Shown here piece after piece: positions 19,275 through 27,835 of a DNA stretch of 64,000 nucleotides (positions are counted from its first letter, which is position 1; every line of letters starts with the position of its first letter). Below the pieces are notes generated by a model that was not told the DNA's origin, did no database searches, and saw only the letters and a list, made by a program, of their open reading frames with translations. The position numbers and the translations under genes were made by a program. Source of the DNA: Candidatus Peregrinibacteria bacterium. Lineage in GTDB: Bacteria > Patescibacteriota > Gracilibacteria > UM-FILTER-43-11. Location of the stretch: the NCBI GenBank assembly GCA_016699515.1, contig CP064978.1, positions 62,001-126,000 of the forward strand, read 5' to 3'.

Positions 19275-19565
19275 ATGAAAAACGTTGTTTTAAAAAAGCT
19301 CACAAACTTTTTTACGATTTTAGGATTACTTTTAAACGGCTTTTTTTCGCCAATTACATTAGCCCAAGAAAATGAATTAAAAGTACCTGAACTAAAAGGA
19401 AGTCAATACCCTCTTAAAATTAAAGAGCTTACCAATCCTAATAATACCAAAAAACAATGGACCGATGAAGAAATCATTGAGTTGGGTTACGTGCCTGGCG
19501 AAGTGGTGGTTCAATTTGATAAACTCGTAAATATAGCTTCTATAAGCCATTTAATAACTATTTAA
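19275..19565 (+). CDS. Orphan propeptide fragment of a subtilisin-like protease
   Basis: A 96-residue protein with a signal peptide (about 1-30, ending ITLAQ) followed by a linker and KKQWTDEEIIELGYVPGEVV. That segment matches residues 44-65 of the 1182-residue protease at 19894 in protein and strongly in DNA. The frame then ends with a short unrelated tail, with no protease domain. It could be a truncated duplicate, or a secreted propeptide able to bind or inhibit the neighbouring protease, since S8 propeptides of the I9 type act as chaperones and inhibitors in other proteases. The role is inferred only. Confidence 0.6.
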   Translation: MKNVVLKKLTNFFTILGLLLNGFFSPITLAQENELKVPELKGSQYPLKIKELTNPNNTKKQWTDEEIIELGYVPGEVVVQFDKLVNIASISHLITI

Positions 19566-19567
19566 TA

Positions 19568-19600
19568 TTTGCTTTTTACAATTTGGTTATGATAGCGTGA
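19568..19600 (+). promoter_or_regulatory. Shared promoter-like element, copy 6
   Basis: TTTGCT, 18 bases, ATAGCG, TGA, ending 30 bases before ATG 19631. It serves the family B gene and probably the protease gene 11 bases further on. Confidence 0.6.
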
Positions 19601-19630
19601 GTGAAGTTAAATAAAACTAATAAACACCCC

Positions 19631-19882
19631 ATGAAAAATTTAAACTTCAAAAAACACCGCACCTTTATTGTCGTCCTTGTCATCATCGCTCTTGTTTCCG
19701 GCATTGGCTATAAAACCTACTTCACTACGGAATGTCCGGATGAGTTCTATGTTGATGATTCCCTTACATTTGGAGGGGGACCTTCGATGAGTACATGGAT
19801 TAAGGATGGGCAAAAGGTTTATCCAAATAAATATCAACGAAGATGGATCTCTAAAAATTGTGAAGTAAAAAACCTTAATTAA
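19631..19882 (+). CDS. Small anchored protein (family B), copy 2
   Basis: An 83-residue protein. ATG 19631 is preferred over GTG 19601, which overlaps the promoter-like element. Membrane helix at about 12-29, then YFTTECPDEFYVDDSLTFGG and an ending W-I-S-KNC, paralogous to 16264. It stops 11 bases before the protease gene and shares its promoter, which ties this family to the protease. Confidence 0.7.
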   Translation: MKNLNFKKHRTFIVVLVIIALVSGIGYKTYFTTECPDEFYVDDSLTFGGGPSMSTWIKDGQKVYPNKYQRRWISKNCEVKNLN

Positions 19883-19893
19883 GTTATTTTTTT

Positions 19894-22800
19894 ATGAAAA
19901 AACTACTATCAGTTGGTGTTATTGTTTTCGTTTTATCGACCACTATTGCGTTTGCCCAATTTGATGATGCCCATAAAAATCAATCAGTGGTTCATCAGGT
20001 CAAATCTATCTTGGCCCATGTCAAAAAGCAGTGGACGGATCAAGAAATCATTGAGTTGGGATATGTTCCTGGCGAAGTGGTGGTTAAATTTAGGACTGAT
20101 CGTATCGACTTAAAAACCAGTCAAGGACAAAGTAAGCTAAAAGAATTCACCAATAAAAAATCTAAAAAAGAAAAAAAATATCAGGAAAAACAACTATTGC
20201 GCTTTGCTAACGCTGCTGTGATCTCAATTGACGAAAGCGATGATATTCAAAAAGTCATTTCAGAATTAATTGATAGTGACGATGTAGAATACATTAGCCC
20301 AAATTACGTGTTCACTTTTGATGCCACAGTGAACGACCCTTACTTCAATGCTAATTACGACGACGATATCAACCCGAACCAATGGTCATTGAATAACAAG
20401 GTGACACCAGGTAATGACATTTCTGTTGATCAAGCTTGGGATCTTGCTACGGGAGGTGCTCAAAAAATAATTGCAGTTTTGGACACCGGAGTTGCTTATG
20501 ATCATCCGGATCTCAACACAAATATGTGGAGCCCGTCAAGTTGTGTCGATGAAAATAATGTATCGATTTCGGGTGGTTGCCCTCATCATGGATGGGATTT
20601 TGTAAATAATGATAACGATCCTAGTGATGATAATGGTCATGGAACTCACGTTGCTGGAATCATTGGAGCAGTTACAAACAACAACGAAGGAATAGCTGGT
20701 GTGAATCACACGGCAAGCATCATGGCGGTTAAAATTGGTGAATCTTATGGTACAGTTGCCGAAGCAATTCGCGGCATTCAATTTGCTCAAAATAATGGCG
20801 CTGATATTATTAATGCGAGCTTTGGTGGTTATCATGGTAGTCAGTACAACGCTTTGCATACAGCGGTGGAAAATTTCGTCCAATCTGGACTTTTGGTGGC
20901 ATCGGCTGGTAACGATAAAAATGATAATGATTCCACAGGGGTGTTCCCTGCAAGCTTTGAGTTTGATAACGTTCTTTCAATTGCTGCTACAGACCAAAAT
21001 GACCAATTTGCATCCACTTTTTCTAATTGGGGCAATACAACGGTTGATTTGGCTGCTCCTGGTGTTGATATTTGGAGTACTTGGATTCAGAACTATACCG
21101 CGACTTCCATAGATTTAAATGCGCTACCTCTTTCCAGTCCTTGGTATGTGGATGCAGTTGATTTTAATGTATTGAAAGATTTAGATTCTCTCTTCACTAA
21201 CTCCGGAATTTACTCATCCAATCAATATCAATCAGTTACCACTCCTTCCTTTGATTTAAGCGGTAATATCGATCCCGACTCCGCCTCTTTTTCATTTGAT
21301 TTATGGTGCGATACTGAACCACAGGGTTCCAAAATCAATATCCCGGACTATCTACAGGTATCTCTTCTAAAAAATGGTGTTGATCAAGGTGTCTTAGAAT
21401 ACATGTCGGGTTTTTCAAGGGTCAATGAGGACGTTCTCAGTGTGCCTGAAATTTTTGATAGTACGTATTTGGGGAAATCGGGAAGAATTGGGTATGTTAT
21501 TGATCCTCAAAACTTTTCATCTAACGTTCAATTTCGTATCGACTGGATTACTGATAGTAATGATATTGGAGGCCCGTATAAGGGCTGTATTCTCCACTCG
21601 TTTAATATGCGCTATTTGAATAGTGGTGAATCAGGTCAAAGTAGTACCGCTTATCATGCAATTGATGGAACCTCCATGTCTGCACCAATGGTTTCAGGGG
21701 TTGCTTCCCTTGTTTGGAATGAACACCCCACCCTTACCGCCAGTGAAGTGAAACAAATCATCATGGACAGTGGTGATCCGGTCAGTTCGCTTTCGGGGAA
21801 GACCGTGAGTGGAAAGCGGTTGAATGCGTATCGGGCCATGCAGTTGGCTGAGCAGCGGGTGAACGGAGATGTGGTTGAGTTGATTCCTACTATTCATGCT
21901 AATCCGGGTGGAGGGTATTGGAACAATACCAGCACGTGGGCCGAGGGGGTGGTGCCGGGTTCTGATGATATTGTAGAAATCAATGGCACGGTGCTTTTGA
22001 ACACTAATCCTACAGTGGCGGGGGTTTATGTAACCAGTGGGGCGACGCTTCAGTCGAATTCGTATGGCACACAAACACTTACGTTGAGTGGGGCCGATGC
22101 TCATTTTAAAAATCACGGCACGCTTCAGGATTATCAATCGGGCCACATTGCGGTGGTGATCGGAGGCGATCTGGAAAATAGAGGAAGCTTTGATCCGTAT
22201 AGCGCTAGCGTGGGGGGCGATCTTTTCAATCTTTCCACGGGCACTGTGGCTGTGAACACGTCGGTGGCTGGGAATATTGAAAACGGCAGCAGCATTCCTG
22301 CCACTCTTATTTTAAATGGAGCCAGTGTTCAAACCATTGAGGGTACTGGAACGTTTAACTATTTAACCCTTGCGAACGACGCGACGATTGTGGGCGACCT
22401 GACTTTAAATTTTAGCTCCACTGTTCAGGCCGGAAAAACGTTGACCATTGGCACCGGGAACACGCTCACCACCAATGTGGGATTGTTTAATTATGGCACC
22501 ATTAACGGGGGAATCATTCGTTTGAGCGGCGCGAGTCAAAATGTTTACAGCACCGGAACGCTTAACCTCCAAGAGCTGCGCTTTGCAAATGGAACTACCA
22601 AATTGTTTACCAATGTGGCGGTTACCGGGAACCTGCGCGTGGACTCGGGAGCAATCGTACAGGCCATGAACACTAACGCTAAGCCAGCTTACACCCTTAC
22701 GATTAACGGCGAAGTATTGAATGACGGAACGATTCAGAGCTATTACGCATCCAGTAGTAATTATGGTGTTTTAAACCTAACGGTGAATGGCACACTCAAT

Positions 22801-23442
22801 AATAATGGCTCCATTCTTTACAATGCGGTTGCCAGTACGCGCGTGGATGTAAATGGTGCTTTAAATAATGCAGGCACTACAACGGTGATCACCTATGTAT
22901 CGGGCGATGTTGATAACGACGGAATTGCCAATTTGGCCTATTATTTGGATGGCACCGGTGATCAGTCGTTGGGTGGCAGTGGTACTTTTAATACGGTGTC
23001 AGTGCAAAATGATGTTACGATGGTGAACGATATTGCCTCGAGTTCCAGTTTAACGATTGCGAGCGGAGCTACTTTGGATTTAAACGGTTATCAGTTTGCC
23101 GCCAATGGAGGACTTTATAACTCGGGAACACTGACCGATGGTGATTTTCGTTTTGGGAATACGGGATCTCAATATTTGGGAACTTGTGGCACGATCACTC
23201 AAACTAACCTTACTTTTGCAGCCGGCACCACCAACGTGAACACTAATTGCGAGTGGACGGGTGATATGATCGTGCTTTCGGGAGCAACCGTACAACCTTT
23301 TTATGCCAATCGCATTCTTACGATTCATGGTGATTTGAATAATGCGGGGACTATTCAGCACAGTGGAACCAAGTTGCTCACTCTGTATGTGGATGACACG
23401 GTCACGAATACGGGCACCCTTACCGCCACGGTGATTAATTAG
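19894..23442 (+). CDS. Secreted subtilisin-like protease (S8) with long beta-repeat C-terminus
   Basis: An 1182-residue secreted serine protease. Signal peptide 1-21 (ends AFAQ). A propeptide at about 40-150 includes LGYVPGEVVVKF. The catalytic triad is Asp197 (AVLDTGVAYDHP), His249 (GHGTHVAG) and Ser594 (DGTSMSAPMVSGV), all present. The Asn of the oxyanion hole is in SAGND. Between His and Ser lies an insert of roughly 170 residues (about 400-570), probably a beta-sandwich domain. From about residue 665 to the end the protein is Asn/Thr/Gly-rich with 20-30-residue repeats (GTLNNNGS-, SGATL-like), suggesting a beta-helix stalk or surface domain. There is no LPxTG or SLH anchor. It is the last gene of the block. 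Substrates are unknown; the neighbouring small secreted proteins are candidates. Confidence 0.88.
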   Translation: MKKLLSVGVIVFVLSTTIAFAQFDDAHKNQSVVHQVKSILAHVKKQWTDQEIIELGYVPGEVVVKFRTDRIDLKTSQGQSKLKEFTNKKSKKEKKYQEKQLLRFANAAVISIDESDDIQKVISELIDSDDVEYISPNYVFTFDATVNDPYFNANYDDDINPNQWSLNNKVTPGNDISVDQAWDLATGGAQKIIAVLDTGVAYDHPDLNTNMWSPSSCVDENNVSISGGCPHHGWDFVNNDNDPSDDNGHGTHVAGIIGAVTNNNEGIAGVNHTASIMAVKIGESYGTVAEAIRGIQFAQNNGADIINASFGGYHGSQYNALHTAVENFVQSGLLVASAGNDKNDNDSTGVFPASFEFDNVLSIAATDQNDQFASTFSNWGNTTVDLAAPGVDIWSTWIQNYTATSIDLNALPLSSPWYVDAVDFNVLKDLDSLFTNSGIYSSNQYQSVTTPSFDLSGNIDPDSASFSFDLWCDTEPQGSKINIPDYLQVSLLKNGVDQGVLEYMSGFSRVNEDVLSVPEIFDSTYLGKSGRIGYVIDPQNFSSNVQFRIDWITDSNDIGGPYKGCILHSFNMRYLNSGESGQSSTAYHAIDGTSMSAPMVSGVASLVWNEHPTLTASEVKQIIMDSGDPVSSLSGKTVSGKRLNAYRAMQLAEQRVNGDVVELIPTIHANPGGGYWNNTSTWAEGVVPGSDDIVEINGTVLLNTNPTVAGVYVTSGATLQSNSYGTQTLTLSGADAHFKNHGTLQDYQSGHIAVVIGGDLENRGSFDPYSASVGGDLFNLSTGTVAVNTSVAGNIENGSSIPATLILNGASVQTIEGTGTFNYLTLANDATIVGDLTLNFSSTVQAGKTLTIGTGNTLTTNVGLFNYGTINGGIIRLSGASQNVYSTGTLNLQELRFANGTTKLFTNVAVTGNLRVDSGAIVQAMNTNAKPAYTLTINGEVLNDGTIQSYYASSSNYGVLNLTVNGTLNNNGSILYNAVASTRVDVNGALNNAGTTTVITYVSGDVDNDGIANLAYYLDGTGDQSLGGSGTFNTVSVQNDVTMVNDIASSSSLTIASGATLDLNGYQFAANGGLYNSGTLTDGDFRFGNTGSQYLGTCGTITQTNLTFAAGTTNVNTNCEWTGDMIVLSGATVQPFYANRILTIHGDLNNAGTIQHSGTKLLTLYVDDTVTNTGTLTATVIN

Positions 23443-23516
23443 CTCGATACCCATTGAGTTTTTCCCTTACATAAGGTATAATTGTTGGATAAATTTATTT
23501 TATTTAGCGATTCGCT

Positions 23517-24311
23517 GTGCAAACTATTCATATTCGACTGCCGGCCAGCCTGACTTATTCCGCTTTTTTACGGCATCTTTCCAATGATTTATTCGTTTTG
23601 GCCGGATTCAATGCGGGCTGGTGCGGGCGGCTTAAAATGGTGGTTGACGAGCTTTTTATGAATGCCGTGCGGTACGGTTCCAATGAACAAAGCGATGTGT
23701 ATTTGCATTTTGCCTATGACGATACGAATTTTACCTTTACGATTGAAGATGAAGGGAAAGGGGCTCATCCGCTTTCGGTTCAGGCGCTGCGTGATTTAGT
23801 CGAGGCCAATAGTCGCGATGGGAATTTGTCGCGGACGTCGGGGCGAGGGTTGGCGATGATCACCAAGTGGTGGACCGATTCAATGGCCTTAAACGCTAGT
23901 GATTACGGAGGAATTTCGGTTCAATTTACCAAAACGATCGATAATACCGAGCCGGCGGTTGGTTTGCCCATTGCGGGCAGTATTGTGCCCGACTTTGTGA
24001 TTGGCGAGCCGGTTACCCCCGGGGGCAATCGATTGGTGGTTCGTCTTTCGGGAGCGATCGATGCGTCGAACGTCACAGAAAAAATCGCTCCGGTTGTTGA
24101 ACAATTGGACGCATTGAACGAAGGGGAAATTTTGGTAGTGGATTGCCAGGACGTTTCGTACATTAGCAGTGTTTTTGTAGGCCACTTAGCCTCGTGGCAA
24201 ACCACGACCAAGCGCAAAAAAGCTCAATTGCACCTTCGGGGACTGCAGCCTGCCGTTTCAGAAGTTTTGCAATTGGTCGGATTGCTTAAGTTATTAACTA
24301 TTGAATCGTGA
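23517..24311 (+). CDS. Anti-sigma kinase fused to a STAS domain
   Basis: A 264-residue cytosolic protein starting at GTG 23517. Residues 1-140 are a GHKL/HATPase domain of the RsbW/SpoIIAB type, with the N box VVDELFMNAVRYGS and G box IEDEGKGAHPL. Residues about 165-264 are a STAS domain (NRLVVRLSGAIDASNV..., ending VLQLVGLLKLL). In partner switching these are normally separate proteins: the kinase binds a sigma factor and phosphorylates the STAS antagonist. Here they are one chain, and the gene overlaps its phosphatase by 4 bases. In the STAS part Ser residues near VSYISSVF sit where the phospho-Ser is expected. No sigma factor is seen nearby. Confidence 0.85.
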   Translation: MQTIHIRLPASLTYSAFLRHLSNDLFVLAGFNAGWCGRLKMVVDELFMNAVRYGSNEQSDVYLHFAYDDTNFTFTIEDEGKGAHPLSVQALRDLVEANSRDGNLSRTSGRGLAMITKWWTDSMALNASDYGGISVQFTKTIDNTEPAVGLPIAGSIVPDFVIGEPVTPGGNRLVVRLSGAIDASNVTEKIAPVVEQLDALNEGEILVVDCQDVSYISSVFVGHLASWQTTTKRKKAQLHLRGLQPAVSEVLQLVGLLKLLTIES

Positions 24312-25489
24312 CCTTTTTTCGAGATCGACTTATTAAAAAGGCTTTTCTATTTTATCTGGTTGTTTTGGGGGTTAGTTCCGCTGTGGCAATCGTGTTGATT
24401 CGCATTGGAATTGAAGTACTGCCACTGACCTTGTTTTTTGGCGTGGTATTGGGGCTGCTCTTTTTTATTTTGCTTGTTTATTTGTGGAATGTGGTTTGGC
24501 CGATTGGGCGATTGACCGTGCAAGTTCAAAACCTGCTCACCGGTAAAAATTACGAAAAAGTGACTCCCACAACGGTGGATGAAATTGGTATTATGACCCA
24601 CTTTTTTAACGAAATCACCCACGATCTCGAAAAAATTTCTTACGATATTAAAGATCGCAAGCGTATGTCATCTGAGCTCGACATTGCCGCGCAAATTCAA
24701 CGTGACGTTTTGCCAAAACAAGCTCCATCGTTCGTTGGGCTTGATATTGTGGCCAAAACCCGTTCGGCGGCGGAAGTGGGAGGGGACAGTTTTGATTTTT
24801 TAACTACACCGGATGGCGCACAGAGTTATGTTTACATTGGCGATGTAACCGGGCACGGGGTGCCGGCCGGATTGGTGATGGTGATGGTGAACACTTTGAT
24901 TCACGCCATGGTTTCCATGGGAATGGGCAGCGCCCGCGAGGTGGTTAGCCATACCAATGCCTTGCTCATGCCCCGCATTAGCAATCGTATTTTTATGACC
25001 TTGGTCATGTTTCGTTGGTCCGTTGCCGAGCAAAAACTATTTTACACCGGTGCCGGCCATGAACACTTTTTAATTTATCGCGCGCGCACCGAAACTGTAG
25101 AAACCATTCAGTCGGGGGGAATAGCGCTTGGTATGGTGCCCGATATGGCCCCTTTGGCCAAAGAAGTCGAAGTGCCGTTGGAACCGGGCGATGTGATCGT
25201 GCTTTATACCGACGGTTTGACCGAAGCCAAAAATCAATCAGGAGAGATGTATGGGCTAGAGCGCATTGAGCATTCGTTGAAAGAAAACGGCTATTTTCCT
25301 TCGGCAGAAGGTATTTTTGACCATTTAACCAAAGACTTTTCCGAGTTCGTTGGTCCTTATGTTCAGGTGGATGATTTGACCATGATTGTGATGAAATTCA
25401 CCGGTAAAACCGAACAAACTCAAATTAAGTTAACGGTCAACGCCGACGAGCCCAAAAATCATACCGATCAATGGGGGTGGGGTAGTTAA
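24308..25489 (+). CDS. Membrane PP2C phosphatase (SpoIIE/RsbU type) with HAMP-like linker
   Basis: A 393-residue protein starting at GTG 24308. Two membrane helices (about 13-33 and 38-62) are joined by a very short loop. A HAMP-like segment follows (about 62-115) and then a PPM/SpoIIE domain (about 150-375) with the metal motifs GGDSFDF, GDVTGHGVPAG and YTDGLTEAKN. It should dephosphorylate a STAS protein, most simply the STAS domain of the upstream fusion. There is no large outside sensor domain, so any signal must be read in the membrane or by partners. Confidence 0.88.
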   Translation: MTFFRDRLIKKAFLFYLVVLGVSSAVAIVLIRIGIEVLPLTLFFGVVLGLLFFILLVYLWNVVWPIGRLTVQVQNLLTGKNYEKVTPTTVDEIGIMTHFFNEITHDLEKISYDIKDRKRMSSELDIAAQIQRDVLPKQAPSFVGLDIVAKTRSAAEVGGDSFDFLTTPDGAQSYVYIGDVTGHGVPAGLVMVMVNTLIHAMVSMGMGSAREVVSHTNALLMPRISNRIFMTLVMFRWSVAEQKLFYTGAGHEHFLIYRARTETVETIQSGGIALGMVPDMAPLAKEVEVPLEPGDVIVLYTDGLTEAKNQSGEMYGLERIEHSLKENGYFPSAEGIFDHLTKDFSEFVGPYVQVDDLTMIVMKFTGKTEQTQIKLTVNADEPKNHTDQWGWGS

Positions 25490-25699
25490 AGGGCTTAAAT
25501 GCGTATTGTAATTTTCAGTCAGTCCTATACAATGGGGTTAGGATTGATTTTTCGGGGAGGAAAGGTGAGAGGGTTTGCGCTTCAAATTGAAACTAAAAGA
25601 CGACCCATTTCCGGCATTATATGCTTAAAAGCGTGCGTGTTGGTTTGCGCCTTAACTTACTCGAGGGTATCGATCCACGATCCTTAACCCCTTGCTTTT
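25490..25699. other. Intergenic stretch without a recognised gene
   Basis: 210 bases between the phosphatase and rny. A 62-codon plus-strand ORF (25499-25687) has no convincing composition. GGTTTGCGC occurs twice (about 25569 and 25652). A 5' leader of rny or a small RNA is possible, but no known RNA family is recognised. Confidence 0.3.
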
Positions 25700-27258
25700 A
25701 TGACTATACTTTATTTAGTTATAGGGCTGGCTGCGGGTTTGGGTAGCATGTATGGCTATTTCACTTTTGGCGGAAACAAACGCCTTAAAAAAATTGAGGA
25801 GCAAAATCAGCATAAAATTGCCGATGCCGAAAAAAAACTTCATGAAATAGAACAAAAAGTAGCTACCGCCGAAGCCAAGCTCAAAGAAAAACTAGCCGAT
25901 GCTAAGCATCAGGCTATCGAAATTATCAACGAGGCAAAGCACGAAGAAATGGAGCGTCGAAAGAAACTCGACACCCAAGAACAGCGTCTTATTGCCAAAG
26001 AAGATAATTTAGAAAAAAAGACCACTGAACTTGAACAGAGCAAAGATCAATACCTTAAAAAAATTGATCAGCTTAAGATTCAAGAGGAAAAAGTGGAGGC
26101 GCTTTATCAGGAACAGAAAGAGGCATTGAGTACCATCACCGGTCTTTCTAAAGAACAGGCCAAACAAATGCTTTTGGATAATGTGGAACGCGAATACAAA
26201 ACCGACCTGGTTGAGCATTATAAAAAAGTGGAAGCGGATGCCAAAGAAACTTCTGCCAAAAATGCTAAAAATATCATTGCGGGCGCTATTCAAAAAATTG
26301 CCGCCGAGGTTACTTCGGAATCCACGCAAACCTTGGTTCAAATTCCCAATGATGATATTAAAGGGCGTATCATTGGTCGTGAAGGACGTAACATCAACTC
26401 CTTTGAAAATGTCACCGGTGTGGACGTGATCGTCGACGATAGCCCCGGAGCGATCATCATTTCGGGCTTCGACCTGGTTCGCCGCTACGTTGCAAAGCGT
26501 TCGCTGGAAAAATTGGTTGAAGACGGCCGCATTCATCCGGCGCGCATCGAATCTGTCGTCGAAGAAACCAAAAAAGAGGTGAATGATATGATGGTGGATT
26601 TTGGTGAAAAGGCCGCTCAAGAAATGGGGGTGGTCGGGCTACATCCTGATTTGATTAAAATCATCGGGCGACTGCGCTTTCGAACCAGCTATGGTCAAAA
26701 CGTGCTGAAACACTGTATGGAAGTGGGTTATTTGGCTGCGGCGATTGCCGCCGAAGTTGGCTTGGATGTTCAAGTGGCTAAAATGGGTGGATTTTTGCAT
26801 GATATCGGAAAAGCGGTCGATCATGAAATTGAAGGAAGTCACGCGTTGATCGGTCGCGATATTGTTAAAAAATATGGCCTTAATGAAAAAGTGATCAACT
26901 GTGTGGCTGCCCATCACGAAGAGGTGCCTTATGAATACCCCGAGGCGATGGTGGTGCAGGCGGCTGATGCCATTTCGGCTTCGCGCCCAGGCGCTCGCCG
27001 CGAAACCCTGGCTACCTATATCAAGCGTTTGAAAGAACTCGAAGATTTAGCCAATGGGTTTGACGGTGTTGATAAAGCTTATGCCATTCAGGCAGGGCGA
27101 GAAGTGCGTATTATGGTCAACCCCAAACAAATTGACGATGTTGCTGCCATTAAGCTTTCTCATGAAATTGCCCGTAAAATCGAAACGGAGCTTTCGTATC
27201 CCGGTACCATTAAGGTAAACGTACTTCGAGAGACCGCGCGGTTGATGTGGCCAGGTAA
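25700..27258 (+). CDS. rny: Ribonuclease Y, frameshift at the extreme C-terminus
   Basis: A membrane-anchored endoribonuclease that starts mRNA decay. Membrane helix 1-22, then a coiled coil (about 25-150), a KH domain (about 215-275: IPNDDIKGRIIGREGRNI) and an HD domain with His367-Asp368 (FLHDIGKAVDHE), the standard order. The frame is lost at CC 27234-27235. One more C restores the usual ending KVNVLRETRAVDVAR and a stop at 27258, about 520 residues in all. Without it the frame runs on to 27499 through the terminator, with an unrelated tail. Confidence 0.95.
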
Positions 27259-27292
27259 TTTATTACCGATTACTTGTTTTGTATTACTTATT

Positions 27293-27339
27293 AAAAAACC
27301 CGTCCTCCTACGCGCAAGGCTTCGGCGGATGGGTTTTTT
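27293..27339 (+). terminator. Rho-independent terminator of rny
   Basis: AAAAAACCCGTCC pairs with GGATGGGTTTTTT around a loop of about 20 bases. It is followed by TTGTTG and lies 35 bases after the restored rny stop, which supports that stop. Confidence 0.85.
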
Positions 27340-27351
27340 GTTGAATGGTTT

Positions 27352-27681
27352 TTACAGGTGGTTTTGTATTTCTTGTAGCGCGGTGATGAATTCAGCTACA
27401 TCTTCCGCATCCATCATAATGGTGGTTTTACGGCCGCCACGGCTTTTTTCACTCACTTTAATAAACTTTCCATTCGAGCTTTCTTTGAGGTCGATGTAAA
27501 AAGTTCTTTGGCGCGCGTGAATGGTTTTGGAAAATAATTCTTCCGAAAAATGACCATTGCCTTTGGGATTGGCGGGCCTTGTAGGTTGATGGTTCATGGG
27601 GGCGCTTGGGGCCGGCTCGGTAACGAGAGGCTGAGTTAGATCTCCCAAATCATCATCAAATTGATATCCTTCATCCATCAT
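27352..27681 (-). CDS. Pur-alpha-like (DUF3276-type) nucleic-acid-binding protein
   Basis: A 109-residue protein. The N-terminal 45 residues are acidic then Pro/Asn-rich and disordered. Residues 48-108 (LFSKTIHARQRTFYIDLKES... MMDAEDVAEFITALQEI) match the PUR repeat plan of four strands and a helix, as in bacterial DUF3276 proteins that bind single-stranded DNA or RNA. It is convergent with rny and ends 13 bases after the terminator hairpin. The family call is from pattern recognition. Confidence 0.65.
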   Translation of the reverse strand: MMDEGYQFDDDLGDLTQPLVTEPAPSAPMNHQPTRPANPKGNGHFSEELFSKTIHARQRTFYIDLKESSNGKFIKVSEKSRGGRKTTIMMDAEDVAEFITALQEIQNHL

Positions 27682-27743
27682 CGGGGTGGGGTTAAATTAT
27701 AAGCGAGTTTATTATACTGACTTCAACTCAATGATCAATGACC

Positions 27744-27816
27744 AATCAACATAAAATTACGCCGTGCCTGCCCATGCCTACCGGTAGGTAGGAATTTAAA
27801 ATTACGAATTACGAAT
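27744..27816. repeat. Palindromic and AT-word intergenic repeats
   Basis: CCTGCCCATGCCTACCGGTAGGTAGG (27766-27791 region) contains the perfect palindrome CCTACCGGTAGG, a REP-like element. It is followed by AATTTAAAATTACGAATTACGAAT words also seen at 14582-14612. Confidence 0.5.
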
Positions 27817-27835
27817 GATTTGCTATCATATGTTT

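Larger units (their letters stand above)
18706..19600 (+). repeat. 0.9-kb segmental duplication, right copy
   Basis: The partner of 16763-17655. In this copy the propeptide gene has an intact frame. Confidence 0.9.

Noticed and set aside
16763..19600. Insertion sequence
   Set aside because: The duplicated segment carries no transposase, inverted ends or target-site duplication that I can see.
25499..25687. 62-codon ORF before rny
   Set aside because: The composition is not protein-like and there is no neighbour support. Left as an unannotated gap.
27258..27499. C-terminal extension of RNase Y
   Set aside because: It reads through a clear terminator and into the opposite-strand gene. The family's usual end is restored by one C at 27234.
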